A DNA stretch of 64,000 nucleotides from positions 9,761,635-9,825,634 of the forward strand of contig CM064658.1 of assembly GCA_032717465.1 (NCBI GenBank). The letters run 5' to 3'. This document shows, one piece after another, positions 10,181 to 19,999 of this stretch (position 1 is its first letter; every line of letters begins with the position of its first letter). The position numbers were made by a program, and so were the translations under genes. The notes under the pieces were generated by a model. That model was given only the letters and a program-made list of their open reading frames with translations, ran no database searches and had not been told where the DNA came from. This DNA is from Coenobita brevimanus (taxonomy: Eukaryota; Arthropoda; Malacostraca; Decapoda; Coenobitidae).

Positions 10181-11179
10181 TAGCGGATAAACCACAACAT
10201 TTACTGTTCTCACATACTCACCACTTTCCCTGCTGTACTAATCACTTACCCTTCTTCCCCTCCCTCATGATCCTTCCTCCCTCTTTCCTCTTTACCACTA
10301 TCTTGCATTCATAACTGTGCCTTACTTTACACTTCCCTTTCACACACTCTCTCTTTTCTTCTTTCATGTACATTATCACGTTCTGTACTTCCCTCCCTTC
10401 CTCACACTCCCTCCTTCCCACCCTCTGTCTCCCCTATATACGCCTTCTTCACTCAACCATTTCTAATACTTTATACTTCTGAGTTCAATTCATTTCGCTT
10501 TCTTCCTGACACCCCCTCCTTCCTACCTCTCTGCTCTATATGCCTCCCATTCACTTATATTTCCTTCCTTACACTTTCTGCTTTGTCTCTTTCTACTTCA
10601 CACACCTCTCATTCAGTCTTCTCTCCCCCCCTCACTTTCCTTCCTTCCTCCGACTATACTCCATATGTCGTATTTTTGTGAGTTAAGGAGCTCTCCAGTG
10701 TCTCCTATCTGTTTATCGCAGCTTATGGTATGTTAATATTCTCTTGTATAATGTAAATGGAAATTATGGCCACGTTAAAGAATAGTAATCAGTAAAATAA
10801 ATGAGTTCAAAGGTGTAATCCCTATAATGATCCATCCTTCATTCCCCGAACCACTCTTCTTTGAAATTCGCTTCCCAGATTACGTTCTCCCCAAAATTTC
10901 GACCCACAACAGTACAAGCCCAAATGTAACAGATTTTTTAGTTTTTAAATTGAATTGAGGACACCTGGAGTCTGGTGTATGGATTTTTTTTTTCGTCTAA
11001 TTTGTTTTTCCTTTTGTTCATCTTTAAAAAAAAAAAAAAAAAAAAAAAAACAGGAAGAGCGTTTGGGGGCGTCACAGTCTCAGAAAAACACGAATCCATT
11101 TTTTACCTCCACCTGCTTTCCTTCATCACACTTGTCGTCCCTTCCTGCTTACTTATTCAAGGTTTTAAGTGCCTAATTG
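10181..11179. other. Pyrimidine-rich Ly6 intron with A-run
   Basis: From 10200 to 10680 the strand is CT-rich with CCTTCC/CTTTC motifs. A run of about 25 A follows at 11025-11050, possibly the tail of a lost retroelement. No exon was recognised, although the missing Ly6 exon should fall between 9510 and 12214. Confidence 0.4.
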
Positions 11180-11265
11180 GTGCAAAGTGTTCTAGCAACT
11201 GGTGCTAAGTGTCCTAGTAACTGGTGGTAAGTTACCTAGTAACTGGTGCTAATGTCCTATACAGT
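11180..11265. repeat. Short tandem repeat, unit about 20-21 bp
   Basis: About four imperfect units of CTAGTAACTGGTGCTAAGTG. Some contain GGTAAGT on the + strand. It lies just before the donor-like minisatellite. Confidence 0.7.
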
Positions 11266-11305
11266 GGTGCAAAGGGAAATGACTAAAAGATCTGTAACGA
11301 CGGAG

Positions 11306-12212
11306 GGACTTACCTACATGGTGAGTAAGTAGTGGGAGTTACCTGCATTGTTGATATGCACTGAGTCTTATCAGAAAGAGGGGTATGAACTGAGATATGT
11401 ACAGTCGCGTTCATGAGTGCCGATACACATGTGGGCGTGTTGTCTATTGTAGTGCTTACTGCTTGTTGAATAGGGAACTTTGCAATTACTGCCTGATACA
11501 CGGAACATAATTTGACTGGGTAGCAAGTGTAGTAGTTCAACATCCTACCTGTGGTGGACACAACAGGTGATAACACGACTACATGTGTATCGAGACTTAT
11601 GAATGCGACTGTACATGGCGGGTCGGTACTGAGAGACTTACCTACATGATGAGTAAATACTGTGAGACTTACCTACATTGTGGGTAAATACTGAGTGACT
11701 TACCTACATGGTGAGTAAATACTGTGAGACTTACCTACATTGTGGGTAAATACTGAGTGACTTACCTACATGGTGAGTAAGTACTGTGAGACTTACCTAC
11801 ATTGTGGGTAAATACTGAGTGACTTACCTACATGGTGAGTAAGTACTGTGAGACTTACCTACATGGTGAGTAAGTACTGAGTGACTTACCTACATGGTGA
11901 GGAAGTACTGAGTGACTTACCTACATTATGGGTAAGTACTGAGTGACTTACCTACATTGTGGGTAAGTACTGAGAGACTTACCTACATCGTGGATAAGTA
12001 CTGAGAGTTACCTACATTGCTGATATGTGCTGAGTGATTTACCTACATGGCAGGTAAGTACCGAGAAACTTACCCATATGACGATTAAGTTCTGAGAGAC
12101 TTGCCTACGCTGTGGGTAAGTACTGAGAGACTTATCTACATGGCAGGTAAGTACTGAGAAACCTACCTATGTGGCTGGTAGGTACTAACAAACTTACCTA
12201 CACACGTAACTT
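11306..12212. repeat. 31-32 bp minisatellite built of splice-donor-like motifs
   Basis: Units of the type GACTTACCTACATGGTGAG followed by TAAGTACTGAGT repeat nearly continuously from about 11633 to 12212 (roughly 19 copies), with older diverged copies from 11306. The minus strand of each unit reads CATGTAGGTAAGTC, almost the same as the Ly6 first-exon junction CATGTCGGTAAGTTAC at 12220-12205. The plus strand reads GGTGAGTAAGT. The array starts immediately downstream of that donor, so it probably arose by amplifying the exon-intron junction. Confidence 0.85.
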
Positions 12213-12214
12213 AC

Positions 12215-12263
12215 CGACATGCAGTGATACCGTGAGAGTCAACACAGCCACGGCGACTTTCAT
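12215..12263 (-). CDS. Ly6-type gene first coding exon (signal peptide)
   Basis: On the minus strand an ATG (12263-12261) begins MKVAVAVLTLTVSLHV plus one base, followed by a strong donor GTAAGT at 12214. The peptide is a short typical secretory signal: Lys near the start, then a hydrophobic run. A CACAG at 12267-12271 upstream suggests the 5' UTR may itself be spliced. The exon ends in phase 1 whereas the 9400-9509 exon starts in the last base of a codon, so at least one exon is missing between them. Assignment to the Ly6 gene rests on strand, order and the shared need for a signal peptide. Confidence 0.5.
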
Positions 12264-12304
12264 TTTGATCTGTGGGTGAAAGGTGATGTTTTGGTGAGTG
12301 GTGT

Positions 12305-12745
12305 ATGACTCTCTCCCCTCTCAACACTCCACTCTTCTCAACACCCCTGCCCCTCTCAACACTCCACTCTTCTCAACACCCCTGCCCCTCTCAACACTCC
12401 ACTCTTCTCAACACCCCTCCCCCTCTCAACACTCCACTCTTCTCAACACCCCTGCCCCTCTCAACATTCCACTCTTCTCAACACCCCTCCCCCTCTCAAC
12501 ACTCCACTCTTCTCAACACCCCTGCCCCTCTCAACATTCCACTCTTCTCAACACCCCTCCCCCTCTCAACACTCCACTCTTCTCAACACCCCTGCCCCTC
12601 TCAACATTCCACTCTTCTCAACACCCCTGCCCCTCTCAACATTCCACTCTTCTCAACACCCCTGCCCCTCTCAACACTCCACTCTTCTCAACACTTCACT
12701 CCCTCTCAACACTCCACTCATCTCAACATCCCTCCCCCTCTCAAC
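12305..12745. repeat. 35-bp minisatellite
   Basis: About twelve copies of a 35-bp unit (CTCTCAACACTCCACTCTTC, then TCAACACCCCTGCCC) with small G/C and C/T variants. Because 35 is not a multiple of 3, all forward frames stay open for long stretches; the apparent proteins are artefacts. It lies directly upstream of the Ly6 first exon. Confidence 0.95.
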
Positions 12746-13139
12746 ATCCATGTGTTGCGGAAACGGCTCAGTTTGCTGGTGTGGGCATAGGTTCGGCAGT
12801 GGGAGTAGGAAATAAGTGGTGTAGAGACTGACAGCACCTGACTGAGCCGTGGCCGCAACACACGGAAACTCACGCCGAGCAGGGGAAGAGGAGCGATACT
12901 GTATGTATGATCCATCCTGTATATGATATTTAAGGGTGGTTGATATTGGTTAGTATGCGTATATGGCAGCTACGCATCTGTGACTAATGGGTGGAGGAAT
13001 GGGTAGTTATTAGCACTACATACATGGCCGATTTAAGACGTATTTATAATTGCTGAATTCGAATATTTATAGGTTTTAGTACCATATGCTCTTTACACAC
13101 TACTTTGATCTGCAAATGGCACCCCTTCATCTTGACTCT
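12746..13139. other. Flank upstream of the Ly6 gene
   Basis: Single-copy-looking sequence that may hold the Ly6 promoter, but no TATA box or initiator could be assigned with confidence. Confidence 0.3.
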
Positions 13140-13592
13140 AATATACTGTAGCACTAGCCGTGTGTGTGTGTGTGTATTTTGGGCAGCCGAAACTACATAT
13201 TCAAATCGCACCAAAATTGGCACAAAAATCGCAAAAGAATCGATGATGTAAAAAACTTGGTCCAATCACGATTGAAAAACTTTTACTATATTTAATGAGC
13301 GATCACATTTTGACCAAAAAACGCTGCTCCCGGAGCCCGGGATAGGATCTCCGTAGATTTTTTTTGCCCTGAGGTAGAACTAAAATAAACTGTAGCAGTA
13401 GCCGTGTGTCTGTGTGTGTACTTCGGACTTGCGTTCGGACAACTTGGGTTCCATTCCCGAAGCTGCAAATAACACGATCACTTGGTTAGCTGCAAAAATC
13501 CAAGTGAGAAGGTTACACTAGAACAACACATAAACGCGAGAGCCCTCCGCAGGAGCAAGTGCGAGGGGCCCAAAGGGCCCACGAGCACTTGC
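13140..13592 (+). repeat. Dispersed repeat C with GC-rich hairpin
   Basis: The block from CTGTAGCACTAGCCGTGTG through GGGCAGCCGAAACTACA to GCTCCCGGAGCCCGG is present in reverse at 47685-48045, including an internal TG tract. It ends in a hairpin at 13555-13592, where arms around GCGAGGGGCCC and GGGCCCACGAGC pair over an AAA loop. No coding capacity was seen. Confidence 0.75.
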
Positions 13593-13747
13593 ACAGAGCT
13601 ATAGCAACAGATTAACACAAGAGCACAGCACTGGTCACGAGGTACGCTGTGGAAAGGAGGTACAGCAGCAGCATTGTTTATTTCCGCAGCTGAGTTAAGT
13701 GCAATAAGCTGGTGAAAGACAGGATTTGGGCCAGGTTACGGTGAAAG
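13590..13747 (+). mobile_element. MITE-alpha, left-truncated copy
   Basis: It contains GTCACGAGGTACGCTGTGG, CATTGTTTATTTCCGCAGC and a terminal GGGCCAGGTTACGG. These parallel the central and right parts of the full copies, in the same order. Confidence 0.55.
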
Positions 13748-14144
13748 GCCTATAGTAATACTTACACCGATACATTGTGTGAAAATGCAATCATGTCTTT
13801 ATTTGCTTCATAGTGTCTCTGTTTTTAATTTTTTTTGCACTCATTACTTCCACGGTCTCTATCCATTCTTTCTTCCTTCGCACAATATTTTTCGTGCTCT
13901 TTTCTTCTCTCCTACCCTCCTCCTATTCCCGTATTCCCCTGTGACTATACATTTGTCTGAGGGGGCTGGATGGATCTCGTGGGGAAAGGCAATATGAGTG
14001 CGACATCAACATATTTTTACGAAACAGAAATAAAAGCAATTACCTCATATCAGGGTGTGACCCCTAGCTTGTGTTACGACTCTGAGCTGTAAGTCTTTCC
14101 AAGTGCATATACAGTATTAACCCAGCAGAGAGCTAACTGTTTTT
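13748..14144. other. Intergenic, nothing recognised
   Basis: T-rich sequence with a short open frame at 13779 that lacks any motif. No repeat family was identified. Confidence 0.4.
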
Positions 14145-14340
14145 ACACAAACTTGGCCTAAAACTGCCAACTCTCCATCGTGAAAATCTGTAACAATAGA
14201 TTAAACACTTGAATATGATGCTAGTCACGAAAAAGTGCTAGTGAAAAGATGAAGAGCCGTAGCATTGTCTTTTTCTGCCACTGTCCTACATGAAGTCAGC
14301 TGCGAAAGGACGAAAAACTTGGTCGAACGTAGAGTAAAAA
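14145..14340 (+). mobile_element. MITE-alpha copy
   Basis: It begins ACTTGGCCTAAAACTGCCA, carries GCTAGTCACGAAAAAGTGCT in the core and ends GAAAAACTTGGTCGAACGTA. Ends and core match the other full-length copies. Confidence 0.75.
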
Positions 14341-15079
14341 CAGAACCAACGACTCCTTTCAGATGAATTGATTTGTGTGGTAATAGCCTAAAACAAACAA
14401 AAAATAATAATAACTAGGACCCACGCTTAGAAGGGTTCATCGCGATAGACTCAATATATCTTCGTTTTTTCTGTTTGCTGTGCACTTGACGGTGATGGAG
14501 GGATGAGGTGATAATATTATGACGTCAGGAGAAGGGGGGAAAGGTGGGTGACAACTTCGCACGGGCGCTGTCAGTCTTTCTATACTTTCTATATCAGTCA
14601 ATCCATCCATCTGTCTGTCTGTCTATCTATATATTTATCTAGATAAGTAAATACATATATATATATAGATACATACATACGCACCTTCCTCTTCCACTCT
14701 CTCTGCCTTTTTCGCTATGTTTCCCTCCCCTGCCACTTTCCCTCTGCCCAGTTTCCACTTTTGCCCTGCCTTCCTACCCTCAATTTTACCCTGCCACCCA
14801 GTCTTTCCTATTTCCCCCTCAGTCGTTTCCCCTCCTCGTTTTTCTATTAATTTTCCCATGACTATACCCATTACCCATTAGTACTACCTGTTGTTAACTT
14901 CCTATAAGGCACCGTTAGGCATGGCTAGGTCTACTATTTTTCGATCCTGACTTGATTCTTGGACCACGGTAATGCCACTGTAAAGCATTGTATATAATTC
15001 TTCCGCTATTTGACCACATCATTTCTGTTCTCTCTCTTCTCCACTAGTCTTACAGGCTTCCTTGTGAGACTTTCTTGTT
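14341..15079. other. Intergenic with tetranucleotide and TA tracts
   Basis: Short (TCTG)n/(TATC)n and (TA)n tracts lie at 14600-14680, followed by a pyrimidine-rich stretch to 14870. No gene was recognised. Confidence 0.5.
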
Positions 15080-15670
15080 ACTAGCACCACATCCGTGTGT
15101 TAAATTTGTGAAACTTCTTTGTGACTAGCACCAAATTCTAGTGTGACTAGCACTATATTCTAGTGTGACTAGCACCAAATTCTAGTGTGAAAAGCACCAT
15201 ATTCTAGTGTTAACCACTGAGACTTATTTGTGACTAGCACCATATACTAGTGTGACATGCACAATACTCTACTGTGACTAGCGCCATATTCTAGTGTGAC
15301 TAGCACCATATACTAGTGTGACATGCACCATACGCTACTGTGACTAGCGCCATATTCTAGTGTGACTAGCACCATATTCTAGTGTGACAAGCACCATATT
15401 CTAGTGTGACTAGCACCATATTCTAGTGTGACTAGCACCATATTCTAGTGTGGCTAGTATCATATTCTAGTGTGACATGCACCATATTCTAGTGTGACTA
15501 GCACCATATTCTAGTGTGACAAGCACCATATTCTAGTGTGACAAGCACCATATTCTAATGTGACAAGCACCATATTCTAATGTGACAAGCACTAAATTCT
15601 AGTGTGACTAGCACCATATTCTAGTGTGACATGCACCATTTTCTAGTGTAACAAGCACTATATTCTAGGG
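15080..15670. repeat. 22-bp minisatellite, left part
   Basis: The unit is CTAGTGTGACTAGCACCATA plus TT, repeated about 25 times with T/A and C/G variants. The unit equals, in reverse complement, the core of MITE-alpha (CTAGTCACGAAGAAGTG region), and the first units still carry the MITE-like CTTCTTTGTGACTAGC. The array continues at 18486 beyond an inserted LINE. Confidence 0.95.
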
Positions 15671-18485
15671 TGACTTTTTTTTTTATGAGAGGAAGAAGGA
15701 ACCAAAGGCCACGAGCCTGCAATTATTGTTCCTTCCAAGAGAAAAACAAAATACAAGAGAGAGCCAAATTCAAGATCCGATCATTTAGAGATGCCTGGAC
15801 ACACTGCGTTTGCAAGACTGGAGATCTTAGGAAGCAGGAAATACAGACAGAAGGAGACAGTTTCAGAGTTGACCTGTTGCATAAACGAAGGACTGGAAGT
15901 AACGGTTAACTCTCGCCTTAGAGAGTCGGACAGAAAAGGGATGAGAGTTTGCTGCTAGACGGGTGCTACGCGCCTGTCGAAGAGGTGGAGGAATGCATGC
16001 ACACATTTCAGAGGAGCAGTGACAATTGAAGTAGCGACAGAAAAGAGATAAAGATGCAACAGTGCGGTGAAGAGATGGAGGTTGAAGGGAGTCAGTAAAA
16101 GGAGGAGAGTTAATGAGACGAAAAGCCTTTGACTCCACCCTATTGAGAAGAGCTGTATGTAGGGAGCCTCCCCACACATGAGAGTTGTACTCCACACAGG
16201 GGCAGATAAAACCCCTGTATAGAGTCAACAATTGTGCGGGGGTAAAGGAGGAACGGAATCGGCTTAGCACACACAATCTCTTGGAAGCAGATTTTACAAG
16301 AGATGTAATATGATCTTTCCAAGATAAGTCCCGAGTAAATGAAACCTCAAGCATGTTCAAGGGTGATGCAGGATTAAGCTGAATATTATTAAACATTAGT
16401 GGGTATACCTGTGGAAGATTTTGTCGTGTTGAAAGGTATAAGAACTGAGTCTTTGATGCATTAAAAACAACCAAATTATTTTTACCCCGGTCAGAGATAT
16501 GAGCCAAGTCAGACATTAGGTGTGCCATAGCTTCATCCCTGGTCTGTTGAAGTAACTGCTGAGATGGGCGTTTCGGGAACCGAAGGGAAAGGTGAAGGGT
16601 GGAGTCATCAGCGCATGAGTGGATAGGGTTAGATGTACAGCTTAGAAGGTCATTGATGAATAGAAGAAGGAGAGTTGATGATAGGACAGAGCCCTGAGGA
16701 ACACCACTGTTGATAGGTCTAGGAGAAGAATGATGGCTGTCTACAACAGCGGCTATAGAACGACCAGAAAGGAAGCTAGAGTTGAAGGCACAGATAGAAG
16801 GATAGAAACCGTAAGAGGGAAGTTTGGAAATTAAAGATATATGCCAGACTCGATCGAAAGCCTTAGAGATGTCAAGTGCAATGGCAAAGCTTTCGCCAAA
16901 GTCCAGAAATGAGGATGACCAGGAGTCTGAAAGGTAGGTGAGAAGATCGCCAGGGGAGCGACCCTGACGGAACCCATACTGACTATCAGAAAGAAGGTTG
17001 TGATAGGACAGATGCTTTAAAATTTTTGTATTAAGAATTGACTAGAAAACTTTTGAGATACAGGATGTTAAAGCAATTGGACGATAGTCAGAGGGTTGGG
17101 AACAGTCATCCTTCTTTGGAACTGGCTGAATGAGAGCAAACTTCCAGCATGAAGGAAAAGTACAAGTTGATAGACAAAGGCGAAAGAGTTTGCCTAGGCA
17201 GGGTGTAAGCACAGAAGCTCAGTTCTTGAGAACAACAGGAGGGACTCCATCAAGCCCATATGCCTTATTAGTACTGAAGCCTGTGATGGCAGAAAATACA
17301 TCAGCTGAAGAAATTTTAATGTCAGCCATGAGGAAGTCAGAGGGGGGAAGTGATGGAGGAACAGCACCGGAATAGTCTAAGGTGGAATTAGAGGAGAAAG
17401 TCTGAGCGAAGAGATCTGCTTTATCAGTAGAAGAAATAGCTACAGAGCCATCAGAGTAGAAAAGAGGGGGAAGGATGATGAGGTAAAGTTAGAAAGGTTT
17501 TTGGCAATATGCCAGAAGGAGCGGGAAGAATTCAAGTGGGAGAGTTGAGAGCATTTAGTATGGATGAAATTATTTTTAGCAGAGCGAAGAACAGACTTAG
17601 CACGATTCAGGGCAGTAACGTATAAAAGATGTGATTCAGGGGTGGGTTGGCTCCGGTACCTTTTATAGGCCCTCTCCTTGTTGTGGACAGCATTAGAAAA
17701 AGCGTGATTAAACCAAGGCTTTCTTGCATTAGTCAAAGGATATGAGAAAGGAATGTATGCTTCCATGCCCGAAAGAATTACCTCCATAATGCGCAAGGCA
17801 CACTCAGATGGCTCCCGGCCATGGAAGCAATAATCATTCCAGGGAAAATCAAAGAAGTACTGCCTGAGGGCCTCCCAATCCGCAGCTCCAAAGTGCCACA
17901 GACGATGTTTCTTTGAAGGGTCCACAGGCCGTACCGGAGCGATAGGACAGGTCAAGGTGATAAGGTTGTGATCGGAGGAGCCCAATGGAGAGAAAAGATT
18001 AACAGTGTAAGCAGAATGATTAGTTGTAAGGAAGAGGTCAAATATGTTGGAGCCCTCTCCAAAGTGGTCAGGGATATGGGTAGGGTGCTGAACAAGCTGC
18101 TCTAGGTCATTAAGGATAGAAAAGGTGTAGGCTTGTTCACCAGGTGGATCAGTGAAAGGAGAGGAGAGCCAAAGGTGGTGGTGAACATTGAAATCTCCCA
18201 GAATGGGGACTTCAGAGAAAGGAGAAATGGATAGAATGTGTTCCATCGTAGAAGTAGGATAGTCAAAGAATTTTTGATAGTAGAATTACGAGATAAATAA
18301 ACAGCACAGATATATTTAGTCAGAGAAGGACAGGAAAGCCGAAGCCAGAGTGTAGAGAATTCAGAAGAATCGAGTTCAGGAACATAGAGAGCAATATAAG
18401 TCGTTGTGTATATATACACAACAGCCACCTTTGGCTTCGAAATGAGTATAGAAAAAGTAGGAGGATACAGAAAAGGGTTTAGGAC
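15671..18485 (-). mobile_element. LINE A (Jockey-like), about 2.8 kb, inserted in the minisatellite
   Basis: Read on the minus strand, it starts in an endonuclease domain (VPILGDFNVHHHLW near 18195, SSDHNLITL), then RT (GPDGVPPVVL-type block, LDISKAFDRVW at about 16850, GVPQGSVLS at about 16700, SCADDS at about 16610), then a C-terminal region with ARSTRLAANSHPFSV, and ends in a poly-A tail (poly-T at 15676-15685). It is 5'-truncated and disrupted by a TGA at the KNxASV position and a TAG after the KVF-equivalent near 17050. The flanks on both sides are the same 22-bp array, which proves insertion into the array. Confidence 0.9.
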
Positions 18486-18905
18486 TAGGACCATATTTTA
18501 GTGTGACCAGCACCATATTCTAGTGTGACGAGCATCAAATTCCAGTGTGACTAGCACCATATTCTAGTGTGACTAGCACCATATTCCAGTGTGACTAGCA
18601 CCATATTCTAGTGTGACAAGCACAATATTCTAGTGTGATAAGCACCATATTCTAATGTGACAAGCACCATATTCTAGTGTGACAAGCACCATATTCTAGT
18701 GTGACTAGCACCATATTCTAGTGTGACAAGCACCATATTCTAGTGTGACTAGCACCATAATCTAATATGACAAGTACCATATTCTAGTGTGACTAGCACC
18801 ATATTCTAGTGTGACAAGCACCATATTCTAGTGTGACTAGCACTATATTCTAGTGTGACAAGCACCATATTCTAGTGTGACAAGCACCAAATTCTGGTGT
18901 TAACC
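18486..18905. repeat. 22-bp minisatellite, right part
   Basis: About 18 further units identical in type to 15080-15670. After the last unit the sequence runs TGGTGTTAACC, then CAACATTCAAGATGGCGG (to about 18945). This is what follows the core in a MITE-alpha copy read on the opposite strand, so the array is still bounded by half a MITE. Confidence 0.9.
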
Positions 18906-18945
18906 TTTTGCAACAGCTCAACATTCAAGATGGCGGTCAGTTTCA

Positions 18946-19348
18946 CGCCTGATTAATATGAAACTAGTAACATGTTATTTATACCAGTATATTTACGATG
19001 AACATGTCTTTAGGTACAACGCTCCTGCTTTCTAAAAGAAGTAATGAAAATATCGTAACTATTCATACACGGTGGTAGATGGAGGCGCCAACCATCCACT
19101 CATTCACTGTAGTGTTGCCTTCAGTTAAAACGACTTTTTCCAGCCCAGGAAGGCATATAATACGTTCAGTGATCATTATTATTACGTAACTAAATAGACG
19201 CCGGTCGGTGTAGCCACTGTCATGGTAACTCTGCTGAAGTATTGTAACAACGATTCACACACCAGGTGAGGGAACTCACGTATAGTCGGCTTGCACGGAG
19301 AGGCACGGGAGACTGCTGAGCTAAGTATTGGTGACATCCCGCCCCCCT

Positions 19349-19389
<41 letters not shown>

Positions 19390-19821
19390 AGCCTCCTCGC
19401 CAGCCGTCACACCCACCTTCGCCCACATCCAGCACTTCCCCATCCCTTACACCCCCTGTCATGTAAATGCGCCAACCCTGAACAACAGATTTTCAACAGT
19501 GCTTAAGAAAGGTTTGCCTTGAAGCGAGATGTATAATTACGGAATATACTTTGCAATAAGTAATTCCTGAAATCATGAAGCTACTCTTGGATGAGTTTTA
19601 TACTAATTAATGAATCCGTTCATTTAGGAAAACTGTCATATGGAAAATAATGAAATTGAGAAGAATGCTTCGTTTTACTCCTGCCAGCTGCACGAAGGTT
19701 CATAAAAGCAAACATTCAAATTTTGTTGGTAACACAGCCCATAGCAATGATGTTGCACGTACGGCACCAAATATACCACTAGCTGAACAACATCTGGTAT
19801 TACTCGTATTACTACATTATC
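18946..19821. other. Intergenic with CA tract at 19352-19383
   Basis: Apart from a (CA)n tract of about 15 units, nothing was recognised. Confidence 0.5.
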
Positions 19822-19839
19822 TATCTATCTATCTATCTA

Positions 19840-19902
<63 letters not shown>
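19822..19902. repeat. Compound microsatellite (ATCT)n(TA)n(CA)n
   Basis: Three adjoining simple repeats. The phase change from ATCT to TA to CA is clear by eye. Confidence 0.95.
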
Positions 19903-19999
19903 GAGGGAGGGCCCCAATATTCCCAGAATAGATCGGTAGCGTGGGACAAAGAACTAGTAAGCCTATGCACCAGTAGTCACCACTTGCCAGCAGTCTGGT

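Noticed and set aside
10903..10995. Minus-strand segment reading CYIWACTVV, considered as the missing Ly6 exon
   Set aside because: No acceptor nearby, wrong spacing of cysteines and A-rich flank.
11310..11576. 88-residue minus-strand frame with several cysteines, considered as the missing Ly6 exon
   Set aside because: It lies in the older part of the donor-like minisatellite and its cysteine spacing does not fit a three-finger domain.
12298..12831. Two overlapping proteins of 160-177 residues rich in NTPLFSTPLPLS
   Set aside because: Produced by the 35-bp minisatellite, whose period rotates the frame; no start context or other coding signal.
15080..18905. CRISPR-like regular repeats
   Set aside because: Units are contiguous with no unique spacers and the context is an animal genome; it is a minisatellite.
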